From Actinoplanes auranticolor (GTDB taxonomy: Bacteria; Actinomycetota; Actinomycetes; Mycobacteriales; Micromonosporaceae), in contig NZ_BOQL01000054.1 of the NCBI RefSeq assembly GCF_018332655.1, positions 21,125 through 85,124 on the forward strand: a stretch of DNA of 64,000 nt. Direction: 5' to 3'. The notes below the pieces were generated by a model that was given only the letters and a program-made list of their open reading frames with translations, was not told the DNA's origin and made no database searches. The position numbers and the translations under genes were made by a program. The number at the start of each line of letters is the position of its first letter. Position 1 is the first letter of the stretch. Positions 45,676 to 54,472 of this stretch are shown here, piece after piece.

Positions 45676-46242
45676 ATGGCGCTGGACAAGGGGCTGGACA
45701 ACGTCGCCGTGCACTGGCCGCGGACGAACCGGTTCTACGACCCGGTCGCCCCGGCCGAGTTCGTCGACTTCGGCGCCGTCGCGGACGCGCCGGACATCGC
45801 CGCGCCCACCGGCGCGCTGGCGCTGCACATCGCCAAGACCGGCACGGTACGGGCAACCGCGTACACGGAGCTCGTCGACCTGCTGCTGGGGCTGGAGGGT
45901 GTCCTCTACGCCACCGACGCGGCCGCGGAGGACGAGGACCCGGTCATCGACCCGGACGGCTGCGCCTGGATCGCCGGCGGGCTGGAACGCTTCGTCGATG
46001 GCCACCAGCCGTACGGCGACCTGGTCACCTTCGACAGCGTGGCGGACGTGATGCGGGCCGCGGTGACCGGTGGACGCCTCGCCGAGCAGCAGCTGCGCTG
46101 GCTGGACCAGCGGCTGGCGGCGCTACGGGACGAAGCAGGCAACGCGCCGCACTGGAGCTTCGCCCGTACGGAGCTGGCAGTGCTGTCGGGCTTCTACCGT
46201 CGCTGCGCCGAGCGCGGCTTTGCGGTCTTCGCCGACTACTGA
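45676..46242 (+). CDS. Conserved hypothetical soluble protein
   Basis: A 188-residue protein, not recognised. It has a mixed alpha/beta look: VDFGAVADAPDIAAPTGALA, ELVDLLLGLEGVLYATDAAA, FVDGHQPYGDLVTFDSVADVM, then a helical C-terminus LRWLDQRLAALRDEAG and LSGFYRRCAERGFAVFADY. No signal or membrane segment. Good ribosome site before ATG 45676. It ends 7 nt past the stop of the convergent neighbour. Confidence 0.65.
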   Translation: MALDKGLDNVAVHWPRTNRFYDPVAPAEFVDFGAVADAPDIAAPTGALALHIAKTGTVRATAYTELVDLLLGLEGVLYATDAAAEDEDPVIDPDGCAWIAGGLERFVDGHQPYGDLVTFDSVADVMRAAVTGGRLAEQQLRWLDQRLAALRDEAGNAPHWSFARTELAVLSGFYRRCAERGFAVFADY

Positions 46243-46634
46243 GTCCACCCGCGACGGAGATCCTCGTTCATGCGCTTGACGACCGCCACTTTGCCGGCCG
46301 CCCGGTCATGCAGGTCGGCCACGAGTCGAAATACGGTCCCATGGTCGACCGAGGGGTAGAACCGGCGTAACCGCTGATCGGCGTGGGCGGCCCGCAGGAG
46401 CGGCCGGAGAGTCACCAGGTACGGGTCGTTCAGGTAGATGTCCCACAGACCCGGCCGGTCCCCTTCCTCGCGCGCCATGGCGACGGGATCCACCCGCATG
46501 AACGGAAACTGCCGGTGCATTTCGCGCAACGAGATACCCCGCCGCAAGGCGGCGACCACGGCCCACCGTCTCCAGTTCACCCGCGTCCACGCCCCTGCGC
46601 TGGACCGCGGCACGCCAAGCCGGCCCCAGGCCAC
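46236..46634 (-). CDS. DUF6193-like protein, possibly the C-terminal part of a frameshifted gene
   Basis: A 132-residue product with LRPLLRAAHADQRLRRFYPS-VDHGTV, which resembles the C-terminal block of DUF6193 (natural-product-associated) proteins, and PFMRVDPVAMAREEGDRPGL before it. GTG 46634 has no clear ribosome site. In the next frame, ATG 46698 (MMTPDECLPVDRERYPEVAD) looks like a genuine N-terminus and runs into this frame's start. A frameshift joining the two is possible. Confidence in the family is low. Confidence 0.45.
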   Translation of the reverse strand: MAWGRLGVPRSSAGAWTRVNWRRWAVVAALRRGISLREMHRQFPFMRVDPVAMAREEGDRPGLWDIYLNDPYLVTLRPLLRAAHADQRLRRFYPSVDHGTVFRLVADLHDRAAGKVAVVKRMNEDLRRGWTQ

Positions 46635-46732
46635 CGAGGTCGGCCACTTCGGGATAGCGCTCCCGGTCGACTGGCAGGCATTCGTCGGGCGTCATCATCT
46701 GATGTCCTTCTCGAGCGAGTCCGACGGAGGTC

Positions 46733-47416
46733 TCAGCCGTACGTGTCGCGCGGGCCGCGGCCCTGCACTCGGCGCGGGCCCTTGGCCCACGACGGCGCCG
46801 CCGGGCCGTGGATGTTGAGCTTGGTGACCACGTTGTGGCCGACCTCGGCGGCGATGCGCTTGAGGAGGTTGGCGGCGAGCAGGCGTAGCTGAGTCGCCCA
46901 CGCCGTCGACTCGGCCTCCACGGTCAGCACACCGGCGTCGAGCTTCACCGGGCGGCTGTGCTGGGCGACGTCCGGGCCGACGACCTTCTCCCAGGCGCCG
47001 AAGACCTTGGCCTCGGCGGCCGGCTTCTGCCAGCCGCGCTGCTTCATGATCCGCTCGAGCATCACCCCGAAGAGCTGCGGATCCCGGGGATCCGGCCCGG
47101 GGCCGGAATAGCCGCGCAACCGGCGGCCGGTGCCCTCGTCGTTTCCGGTACGGCGGCGCGGCGCCTGCTGAGTGGCCCGTCGTCTGGCCAGTGCGGCGTC
47201 CAGGACCGCGCGGGCCAGCTCCGGCCCGACCGCTGTCCCGCCGTCAGCCGCGACCCCTGGTGCGCTCGCCGAGCCGTCCGAACCGGCGCCACCGGCAGCT
47301 GAGGGCGGCTGGCGGCCTGTCGCGTCTTCCGCGTCGCCAGCAGCCTTCCCCGCGGCGGCCCGTTTTGCGGCGCCCCTGGCAGCCGCTGGCGGCTTTTCCG
47401 GGGTTCCCTCAGACAC
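46733..47416 (-). CDS. dciA: DciA-like DUF721 protein (helicase operation factor)
   Basis: DciA assists DnaB helicase loading in bacteria that lack DnaC/DnaI. The 227-residue protein has an Ala/Gly-rich disordered N-terminal half and a C-terminal DUF721 domain: FGVMLERIMKQRGWQKPAAE, VFGAWEKVVGPDVAQHSRPV, LTVEAESTAWATQLRLLAAN and VTKLNIHGP. It occupies the conserved position after recF. The start overlaps recF by 8 nt. Confidence 0.92.
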   Translation of the reverse strand: MSEGTPEKPPAAARGAAKRAAAGKAAGDAEDATGRQPPSAAGGAGSDGSASAPGVAADGGTAVGPELARAVLDAALARRRATQQAPRRRTGNDEGTGRRLRGYSGPGPDPRDPQLFGVMLERIMKQRGWQKPAAEAKVFGAWEKVVGPDVAQHSRPVKLDAGVLTVEAESTAWATQLRLLAANLLKRIAAEVGHNVVTKLNIHGPAAPSWAKGPRRVQGRGPRDTYG

Positions 47417-48536
47417 GGGTCACCGTTCCTGGTCCGACGTCGTAGCGGGCCCCCTGCAGGGTCGCGGGGACATCTTCCGGCACCGCGCAGGTCACCAGCA
47501 ACTGCGTCGCGTCGGACACCAGCGCCGCGAGCCGTTCCCGGCGGCCGGAGTCGAGCTCGGCGAAGACGTCGTCGAGCACCAGCACCGGCTCGATCCCGTC
47601 GGCCCGCAGCAGGTCGTACGCCGCCAGCCGCAGGGCCAGCGCGAAGGACCACGATTCGCCGTGGCTCGCGTACCCCTTGGCGGGTAGTTCGCCCAGGGTG
47701 AGGGAGAGATCGTCGCGATGCGGGCCGACCAGGGTGACGCCGCGCTCGATCTCGTTCTGCCGCCGCTCGGCGAGCGAGGCGAGCAGCGCCTGCTCCAGCT
47801 GGGGGCGGTCGGGGACCAGCGATTCGCCGAGCCGGGACGCGTACGCGATCGAGGCCGTCGACCGCCCGGCCGCCACCGCGTCGTACGCCTTGGTCAGATG
47901 GGGTCCCAGCGCCGCGGCCAGCTCCAGCCGCCCGGCCAGCAACTCGGCCCCGTGATGGGCCAGATGCTGATCCCAGACCGCGAGGGTCGACAGATCCTGC
48001 CCGCGCGTCCCGCCGACCTTGCGCGTCAGGTACGCCGTGCGCAGCAGGGCGTTGCGCTGCTTGACCACCCGGTCGTAGTCGGCGCGCACCCCGGCGAACC
48101 GGGGCAGCCGGGCCACCAGCAGATCATCGAGGTAGCGCCGGCGCTCGGCCGGATCACCACGGACCAGCTCGAGATCCTCCGGCGCGAACAACACCATGCG
48201 CAGCGCGCCGAGCACCTCGCGGGACCGGCGTACGGGTGATCTGTTCAGCCGGGCGCGGTTCGCCCGGCCCGGCACGATCTCCAGCTCGACCAGCAGTTCG
48301 CGACCATCGTGGACGATCTCGCTGCGGATCACGGCCGAGCTCGCACCGGCCCGGACCAGCGGCGCGTCGGTGGCCACCCGGTGACTGTCCAGAGTGGCCA
48401 CGTAACCCAGCGCTTCGATCAGGTTGGTCTTGCCCATGCCGTTCTGGCCGACGAGCACCGCGACGCCGGGATCGAAGTCGACCGTCACCCGCTCGTACGA
48501 ACGGAAGTCGGTCAACTCGACCCGGCGCACGTACAT
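47409..48536 (-). CDS. recF: DNA replication and repair protein RecF
   Basis: SMC-like ABC ATPase that loads RecA at gaps. 375 residues. It starts MYVRRVELTDFRSYERVTVD, with Walker A VGQNGMGKTNLIEALGY. The signature region is SHGESWSFALALRLAAYDLL. Walker B is PVLVLDDVFAELDSGRRERL. The ribosome site AAAGGAAA lies in the first copy of a 40-bp tandem repeat upstream. Its stop overlaps dciA. Confidence 0.96.
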   Translation of the reverse strand: MYVRRVELTDFRSYERVTVDFDPGVAVLVGQNGMGKTNLIEALGYVATLDSHRVATDAPLVRAGASSAVIRSEIVHDGRELLVELEIVPGRANRARLNRSPVRRSREVLGALRMVLFAPEDLELVRGDPAERRRYLDDLLVARLPRFAGVRADYDRVVKQRNALLRTAYLTRKVGGTRGQDLSTLAVWDQHLAHHGAELLAGRLELAAALGPHLTKAYDAVAAGRSTASIAYASRLGESLVPDRPQLEQALLASLAERRQNEIERGVTLVGPHRDDLSLTLGELPAKGYASHGESWSFALALRLAAYDLLRADGIEPVLVLDDVFAELDSGRRERLAALVSDATQLLVTCAVPEDVPATLQGARYDVGPGTVTRV

Positions 48537-48544
48537 CTCACTGA

Positions 48545-48662
48545 TTTCCTTTGCAGTGCGGCGAAGCCGCCTGGGCTGCTCAGCTTTCCTTTGCAGTGCG
48601 GCGAAGCCGCCTGGGCTGCTCAGCTCCTTTGTCGTGCGGCCAAGCCGCCTGGGCCGGTCAGC
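48545..48662. repeat. Three tandem 40-bp repeats between gnd and recF
   Basis: Copies at 48545-48584 and 48585-48624 are identical; the third (48625-48662) is degenerate and overlaps the gnd stop codon. Each has a short hairpin (GCGGC-gaa-GCCGC in copies 1 and 2; the third has one changed base in the arm). On the minus strand copy 1 supplies the AAAGGAAA ribosome site of recF. It lies in the gnd-recF intercistronic gap. Confidence 0.85.
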
Positions 48663-49530
48663 CGACGACGGCGTGGCCGCCGAACTGCTGGCGCAGCGCG
48701 GCGACGGCCTTCATGGCGGGCGAGTCGGCCTGCCGCGATTCGAAACGGGTGAACAGGGACGCGGCGATGACGTGCAGCGGCACGGCGAGCCGGACCGCCT
48801 CGTCGACGGTCCACCGGCCCTCGCCGGTGTCCTCGGCGTAGCCCTTGAGCTTGGCCAGCTCCGGGTCGCCGTCCAGCGCACGGTCGAGCAGGTCGAGCAG
48901 CCAGGACTTGACGACGCTGCCCTCGCGCCAGCTCTTGATCGCGCCGGGCACGTTGTCCACGTACTCCGAGGCCTCGAGCAGCTCCCAGCCCTCGGCCAGG
49001 GCCTGCATCATGCCGTACTCGATGCCGTTGTGGACCATCTTGGTGTAGTGGCCGGCACCGACGGGGCCGGCGTGCACGAAGCCGTACGGCCCGGCCGGCT
49101 TGAGCGCCTCGAAGATCGGCATGCAGGTGGCGACGTTCTCCTCGGAGCCGCCCACCATCAGCGCGTACCCGTTCTGGTTGCCCCAGATGCCGCCGGAGAC
49201 GCCGCAGTCCATGTAGCCGATGCCCTTGGGCGCGAGCCGGTCGGCCCGCGGCTGGTCGTCGGTGAACTTGGAGTTCCCGCCGTCGATGATGATGTCTCCG
49301 GCGGAGAGCAGCCCGCCCAGTTCGTCGATCGTGCTCTCGGTGATGTGACCGGCCGGCACCATCGTCCAGACCACCCGCGGCGCGGCGAGCTTGGCGACCA
49401 TTTCGGCGATGCTGGCGACATCGGAGATGTCGGGGTTGCGGTCGTAGCCGACGACTTCGTGCCCGGCGGAACGGATCCGCCCGCGCATGTTGCCGCCCAT
49501 CCGGCCGAGACCGACAAGGCCGAGCTGCAT
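48658..49530 (-). CDS. gnd: 6-phosphogluconate dehydrogenase, decarboxylating (short type)
   Basis: Oxidises 6-phosphogluconate to ribulose 5-phosphate with NAD(P). 290 residues, the short bacterial form. Rossmann start MQLGLVGLGRMGGNMRGRIR. Substrate loop VSGGIWGNQNGYALMVGG. Catalytic Lys in AGHYTKMVHNGIEYGMM. The placement between dnaN and recF is common in actinobacteria and has no obvious metabolic logic. Ends in the 40-bp repeat block. Confidence 0.95.
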   Translation of the reverse strand: MQLGLVGLGRMGGNMRGRIRSAGHEVVGYDRNPDISDVASIAEMVAKLAAPRVVWTMVPAGHITESTIDELGGLLSAGDIIIDGGNSKFTDDQPRADRLAPKGIGYMDCGVSGGIWGNQNGYALMVGGSEENVATCMPIFEALKPAGPYGFVHAGPVGAGHYTKMVHNGIEYGMMQALAEGWELLEASEYVDNVPGAIKSWREGSVVKSWLLDLLDRALDGDPELAKLKGYAEDTGEGRWTVDEAVRLAVPLHVIAASLFTRFESRQADSPAMKAVAALRQQFGGHAVVG

Positions 49531-49567
49531 GGTGTTCCCCCTAGATGAGTGGTTCTTCCGCCCAGTA

Positions 49568-50701
49568 TCAGCGGGTTACCCGGATCGGCATGATCAGATA
49601 GCGGTAACCCGGCACGATTTCGCCGTCTTCGGCTGCGGGGGAGATCACAGCCGGCTTGAACGCGTCGACGAACGAGAGTACGGCGGTCTGGGCGCCGAGG
49701 TTCTGCAAACCGTCGATCAGGTACTGCGGGTTGAAACCGATCGTCAGAGGCTCGCCGGTGAAGGTCGCCTCCATGGCCTCGCTGGCCCGGGCCTCCTCCG
49801 TGCCGCCGGCCTCGACCACCAGGCCGTCCTCGCCGAAGCTCAGCAGCACCGGGGTGGTGCGCTCGGCCACCAGGGCGACACGACGGACCACCTCGACGAG
49901 CGCGGAGACGCTGACCCGGGCCTCGGCGTTGTGGCTGGCCGGGAAGAGCGAGCGGACCGGCGGGTAGTTCGCGCCGTCGAGCAGCCGGCTGGTGGTGCGC
50001 CGGGTCCCGCCCGCGAAGCCGATCATGCCCTCGCCGGCGTTGCCCTGGGCCAGGGCGAGCACGACGTCGCCGCCGAGCGGGCCCATGGTCTTGGCCGTGT
50101 CGTTCAGCGTCTTCGCCGGGACCAGCGCGTTCAGGCTGATGTCCGGGTCGTCGGGGTTCCACTGCAGCTCGCGCATGGCCAGCCGGTAGCGGTCGGTGGC
50201 CAGCATGGCCATCGAGGTGCCGTTCAGCTCGATCCGCACGCCGGTCATCATCGGCAGCGTCTCGTCCCGGCCGGCCGCGATGGCGACCTGCTGGACGGCC
50301 CCGGCGAACGTCTGCGCGTCGACCGTGCCGGCGCTGGACGGCATCTCCGGCAGGGTCGGGTAGTCCTCGACCGGCATCGTCGGCAGCGTGAAGCGCGCGC
50401 TGCCGCAGACGAGCTCGAGATGCGCACCGACAGCGGCGATGTCCGCCGGCTTGTTCGGCAGCGCCTTGGTGATCTCGGCCAGCAGCCGGCCGGAGACCAG
50501 GGCGGCGCCGTCGGCGTCGGCCTGCACCTCCACGCTCACCTGACTGGAGACTTCGTAGTCAAAGCCGGAGACGTGCAACCTGCCGTCGGTCACCCGCAAC
50601 ATGACGCCGGCGAGCACCGGCACCGACGGGCGGCTCGGCAGGCTCTTCGCCGTCCACGCCACGGCGTCGGCGAGTGCGTCTCGCTCCACCCGGAACTTCA
50701 T
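49568..50701 (-). CDS. dnaN: DNA polymerase III beta sliding clamp
   Basis: Processivity clamp, 377 residues, three repeated domains. The start MKFRVERDALADAVAWTAKS and the end PGYRYLIMPIRVTR (the xxPxR terminal motif of the clamp) are both diagnostic. It is located beside oriC; the region upstream (toward dnaA) contains the DnaA-box cluster. Confidence 0.97.
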   Translation of the reverse strand: MKFRVERDALADAVAWTAKSLPSRPSVPVLAGVMLRVTDGRLHVSGFDYEVSSQVSVEVQADADGAALVSGRLLAEITKALPNKPADIAAVGAHLELVCGSARFTLPTMPVEDYPTLPEMPSSAGTVDAQTFAGAVQQVAIAAGRDETLPMMTGVRIELNGTSMAMLATDRYRLAMRELQWNPDDPDISLNALVPAKTLNDTAKTMGPLGGDVVLALAQGNAGEGMIGFAGGTRRTTSRLLDGANYPPVRSLFPASHNAEARVSVSALVEVVRRVALVAERTTPVLLSFGEDGLVVEAGGTEEARASEAMEATFTGEPLTIGFNPQYLIDGLQNLGAQTAVLSFVDAFKPAVISPAAEDGEIVPGYRYLIMPIRVTR

Positions 50702-51400
50702 GCCATGCCCTCCGCGTCACTCTTTCTCGACGAACCAGCATCGGATGTGCTGATGGCGCCCACTGAACTCTATGGCGCGGGTCGGCGCAGCATGCGTCCG
50801 ACCCCGGTGCTGTGGGTTGAGTCAGGGATGGTTCGGACCGCAGAGCGGCTCATCCACACCTTCCCCAACGCTGATGATTGCTTTTTGGATTTCCCTGGAG
50901 AAGACATAGTCGTCTTCATCGGTCCTGTGCAAAGTGTGGAGAACTCCTGTCTGCGCTGGTCAGAGGGTTATCCACCGGTGATTCACATGTGGGAAACCAG
51001 GGTACAAACCCCGGTCTGCGTCCACAGTCGTCGACCCGACTCCGGTTGTCCACCGTTGTCCACCGTCTGTCCACCGGTTATCCACCGGGTTTGTGCCCAG
51101 GCCTGGGGATAACGCCGGAACGCTACCGGCTCGTCGTCCCCAGAACCTTCAACAGGAAATCCACACGCGTCCACAGGCTGTGGGGACAGTCGTGACGGTG
51201 CGTGTCTGTCCACATCGATTTCCCCAGGGCTCATCCACATCTGTGGGGTACGAGCCTGAGGGTTTTCCACCGCTGGGGATAACTTCCTGTGAACGCCTGT
51301 GAACTCCTGTGGATAACGTTGGCACGATCCCGTTTCGTCGCGGCGTTGACACGAACGTGGTGGGGATAAGTCGAGCGATGCGAGGTCGCCGCTGGGCGGG
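50702..51400. other. Replication origin oriC, DnaA-box cluster
   Basis: The cluster contains many DnaA boxes. Plus-strand TTATCCACC at 50968 and 51078; TTGTCCACC at 51046 and 51056; CTGTCCACC at 51067; CTGTCCACA at 51206; TCATCCACA at 51231. Opposite orientation: TGGGGATAA at 51104, 51274 and 51361, and a perfect TGTGGATAA at 51308; TGTGGAGAA at 50935 has one mismatch. The less GC-rich stretch at about 50869-50920 (CTTTTTGGAT) is a candidate unwinding element. Box density and the dnaA-dnaN position define the origin. Confidence 0.9.
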
Positions 51401-51502
51401 CCGTGCCTCTGCGGACCGGGATTCAGGCTCTGCTGGGGCGATTCGGGCCACTGCCGGGCACGGTCCGGGTCCTCGCCGAGCAGTGCGATCCGGGCGTCCG
51501 CC

Positions 51503-51571
51503 GAGGACGATCCAGATCTCCGGTCGAGGACGATCCAGATCTCCGGTCGAGGACGACCCGGGGCACCGGTC
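51503..51571. repeat. 23-bp tandem repeat, three copies
   Basis: Units at 51503-51525 and 51526-51548 are identical (begin GAGGACGATCC, end TCTCCGGTC); the third (51549-51571) is degenerate. Followed by further CGAGCGATCTG-type partial copies. Confidence 0.85.
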
Positions 51572-51755
51572 GAGCGATCTGCGGTCTTTCGAGCGCGATC
51601 TGCGGCCACCGTTGGGTGATCCGTGATCTCTGTCGGGCGACTCGCGGCACTCCGGGAGGCTCGGCCCGGGTTGGGGACCACCTTGTTTCTCCGAGGTGGA
51701 GGCGGGGTGTGTGGCGCGTTGCGCAGGGGCGTGGCCACGGTGCTGCTGCGGCTGG

Positions 51756-51816
51756 TCTAGATGGTGGCGTCGGCGCGGGACCGGGGGCTCTAGATGGTGG
51801 CGTCGCGCGGGACCGG
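51756..51816. repeat. Direct repeat of about 28 bp, two copies
   Basis: TCTAGATGGTGGCGTCG occurs at 51756 and 51789, each continuing to CGCGGGACCGG with one base missing in the second copy. Confidence 0.8.
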
Positions 51817-51934
51817 TTTGGCTGTGGCCGGAGCAGGTGGACCGTGGTTTGGGAGCAAGCCGAGGCGGGCCGATTGCCTGACCGTCCGCTTCACTGCCCG
51901 GCCGCTCGACTGCCCACCCGGGCGCCCGGCCTGC

Positions 51935-51966
51935 TGCCCGGCTGCCCGCCTGCCCGGCTGCCCGCC
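51935..51966. repeat. 16-bp tandem repeat, two copies
   Basis: TGCCCGGCTGCCCGCC at 51935-51950 and again at 51951-51966. Just beyond, GGCCAACTGGCC-type repeats follow. Confidence 0.8.
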
Positions 51967-52085
51967 TGAGCGTTGCCCGGTCACCGGTCACTCGCCCGGC
52001 CAACTGGCCGGCCAACTGCTCGGCCGCGGTGCATGAGCGGGAACGTGGCGGGCCAGGCGAGGGCACCGGACCCTTGCCGTCGGCC

Positions 52086-52170
52086 GGATCCGCCCGTCTG
52101 TTGGATCGGCCCGTCTGTGGGATCGGCCCGTCTGCCGGATCTGGCGGAGTGCCGGATCTGCGCGGCGGCG
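52086..52170. repeat. 17-bp tandem repeat, five decaying copies
   Basis: Consecutive 17-bp units at 52086, 52103, 52120, 52137 and 52154 start GGATC. The first three share CCCGTCTG; the last two diverge increasingly from them. Confidence 0.8.
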
Positions 52171-52501
52171 GCCGCGTGAGTGGCCGAACCGGCGCAGTCG
52201 CGATGGGTGGCACGGCGGGACGGCGACCCGCGGAGATCTGAGTTCGCCTCGGCTATTTGTGGGAGCGGCAGGGTCCGAGTGTTGACTGGCGGAGCACGAC
52301 CCCAGAGTCGACCAGCAGCTGAGAATTCCGGCGAGTTGTGTGAATCGCCTACCTGTGCGACCGGCTGAGCAAACAGATCTTGGTCTTGCCGGCGGTCAGC
52401 CCGGCGGGAGATCGCCGGGCCTGAGATTTCCGGGGCTGACTGCTGTGGCTGCTCGAGCCGGTGCTGCGGTTGCGGGCTCCGCTGCGCGTACCGATAAAGC
52501 T

Positions 52502-54472
52502 TTAGGTGTTCTGCTTGATGCGGTTGGTCAGCTCGGCGATCTGGTTGTAGAGGGACCGCCGCTCGGCCATGTGCTGGCGGATCTTGCGGTCCGCGTGCAT
52601 CACCGTGGTGTGGTCGCGGCCGCCGAAGGCCTGGCCGATTCTCGGCAGGGACAGTTCGGTCAGTTCGCGGCAGAGGTACATCGCTACCTGGCGGGCGTTG
52701 ACCAGCACGCGGGACCGGGAGTGGCCGCGCAGGTCCTCCAGGCTCACGCCGAAGTAGTCCGCCGTGGACACCATGATCTGGTCCGCCGTGATCTCCGGGC
52801 CGGCGCCGTCGGGCATGAAGTCGCGCAGGACCTCCTCGGCCAGTGAGAGCTGCACCGACGACCTGGTCAGGCTCGCGAATGCGGTCACCCGGATGAGGGC
52901 GCCCTCGAGTTCGCGGATCGAGTTGGAGACGCGGGAGGCGATGAATTCCAGGACGTCGTCCGGGGCGTACATGCGTTCCTGCGCGGCCTTCTTCTGCAGG
53001 ATCGCGATGCGGGTCTCCAGGTCCGGCGGCTGGATGTCCGCCAGCAGACCCCATTCGAAGCGGGTGCGCATCCGGTCCTCGAGGGTGGCCAGCTGGCGCG
53101 GGGAGCGGTCCGAGCTGATCACGATCTGCTTGTTCGCGTTGTGCAGCGTGTTGAACGTGTGGAAGAACTCTTCCTGGGTGCGCTCGCGGTTCTCCAGGAA
53201 CTGGATGTCGTCGATCAGCAGGATGTCGACGTCGCGGTAGCGCCGCTGGAAGGCCTGCGTCTTGTCGTCGCGCAGGGAGTTGATGAAGTCGTTGGTGAAT
53301 TCCTCGGTGGAGACGTAGCGCACCGAGCGGGCGTGGCCGAGCGTCGTCGCGTAGTGGCCGATCGCGTGCAGCAGGTGCGTCTTGCCCAGCCCGGAGCTGC
53401 CGTAGATGAACAGCGGGTTGTACGCCTTCGCCGGGGACTCGGCCACCGCGACCGACGCCGCGTGGGCGAACCTGTTCGAGGAGCCGATGACGAACGTCTC
53501 GAACATGTACTTCGGGTTCAGGCGGTTGCCGTCGTTGCCGCCCGGCCGGCGGTCGCGGTCCTGCCCGCGCATGTCCATCGGCGCGCGGCCCGGGCCGTTG
53601 TCACCACTGTGCTGCCTTATCTGCAGGGTGTCGTCGCGGCGGTCCTGGCTGTGCATCGTCGGGCGCTCGTCCGGGCGGCGCTGGTTGTCGCGCAGCTGGG
53701 CCGAGTCGGTGGCGATCCGGCGACCGGTCGACTCGTTCGGCGGCTCGGCGAAGTGCGGCATCTGGCGCGGGGCCTCGCGGCGCTGCGGCTCCGCTTCCGT
53801 ACGGGTCTGCGCCTGCTTCTCCTGCTGGTCCTCGGCGGCCGTCTTCGGACCCTCGGCCGGGCGCACCGGCATCGGGAGCGGCGCGGCGAACAGGGCGTCC
53901 TGGCCGTCGCGGGGGTCACGGGCCGACGGCACGACGCGTGGGAACGGCGCCTGGGCGGAACCGGTCGGCCCGTCGGCCGACTTGTAGTTCTGCTCGTACG
54001 ACTTCTCGTAGCTCTGGTCGTAGTTGTCCTGGTGACCGAAGGACGGCGGCTGTGGATAGCGGTCCGGGTACGCCGGCGGTTGCTGCTGCTCCGCATAGTG
54101 CTGCTGCTGGTCGGCGTAACGCTGCTGCTGCTCCGCGTAGTGCGCGGGTGGCTGGGTCGGCGGCTCGGGAGGCGGCGTGCCGTAGACCGTGCCCGGGCGG
54201 CCGGTGCCGTCCTCGGGCGGGCGGACCGTAACGGCCACCTGGATCGGCCGGCCGAGCCGGCGCGACAGAGCCTCGGTGATCGCCAGCCGCAGCCGCGACT
54301 CGATCACGTCGCGGGTGTACGTGTCCGGAACGGACAGCAGCGCGGTGTCCTCGACTATGGCGCGCAGCCGGGTGAGCCGCAGGTACGCACGCTGCTGAGC
54401 GGACGCGATCTCGTCCGCCAGCTCGTCCGTCGCAGCGGTCCACACCCCGCCAAGGTCGACCGTATCGGCCAC
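52502..54472 (-). CDS. dnaA: Chromosomal replication initiator DnaA
   Basis: 656 residues. Domain I (about 1-90). Domain II is an unusually long linker (about 91-315) rich in Gln, Tyr, Pro and Arg, with AEQQQRYADQQQHYAEQQQ-like and DNYDQSYEKSYEQNYK stretches. AAA+ domain III begins NRLNPKYMFETFVIGSSNR, with Walker A YGSSGLGKTHLL (about 358), Walker B ILLIDDIQF. Domain IV has the DnaA signature FGGRDHTTVMHADRKIRQHM (about 616). Two DnaA boxes lie upstream at 54617-54636, consistent with autoregulation. Confidence 0.98.
   Translation of the reverse strand: MADTVDLGGVWTAATDELADEIASAQQRAYLRLTRLRAIVEDTALLSVPDTYTRDVIESRLRLAITEALSRRLGRPIQVAVTVRPPEDGTGRPGTVYGTPPPEPPTQPPAHYAEQQQRYADQQQHYAEQQQPPAYPDRYPQPPSFGHQDNYDQSYEKSYEQNYKSADGPTGSAQAPFPRVVPSARDPRDGQDALFAAPLPMPVRPAEGPKTAAEDQQEKQAQTRTEAEPQRREAPRQMPHFAEPPNESTGRRIATDSAQLRDNQRRPDERPTMHSQDRRDDTLQIRQHSGDNGPGRAPMDMRGQDRDRRPGGNDGNRLNPKYMFETFVIGSSNRFAHAASVAVAESPAKAYNPLFIYGSSGLGKTHLLHAIGHYATTLGHARSVRYVSTEEFTNDFINSLRDDKTQAFQRRYRDVDILLIDDIQFLENRERTQEEFFHTFNTLHNANKQIVISSDRSPRQLATLEDRMRTRFEWGLLADIQPPDLETRIAILQKKAAQERMYAPDDVLEFIASRVSNSIRELEGALIRVTAFASLTRSSVQLSLAEEVLRDFMPDGAGPEITADQIMVSTADYFGVSLEDLRGHSRSRVLVNARQVAMYLCRELTELSLPRIGQAFGGRDHTTVMHADRKIRQHMAERRSLYNQIAELTNRIKQNT

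Larger units (their letters stand above)
51401..52501. other. Gene-free region between the DnaA boxes and dnaA, rich in tandem repeats
   Basis: No real gene seen: the open frames present are low-complexity. At least four separate short tandem or direct repeat families occur (listed as repeats). The region lies downstream of the dnaA stop and adjoins the origin. Function unknown; a replication or nucleoid role is speculative. Confidence 0.5.

Noticed and set aside
48545..48662. CRISPR-like array
   Set aside because: The repeats are directly adjacent with no spacers, and no cas gene is present anywhere in the window.
51149..52213. 354-codon minus-strand frame in the oriC gap
   Set aside because: Translates the tandem repeats (RRSGTPPDPADGPIPQ-like) and DnaA boxes; non-coding origin sequence.
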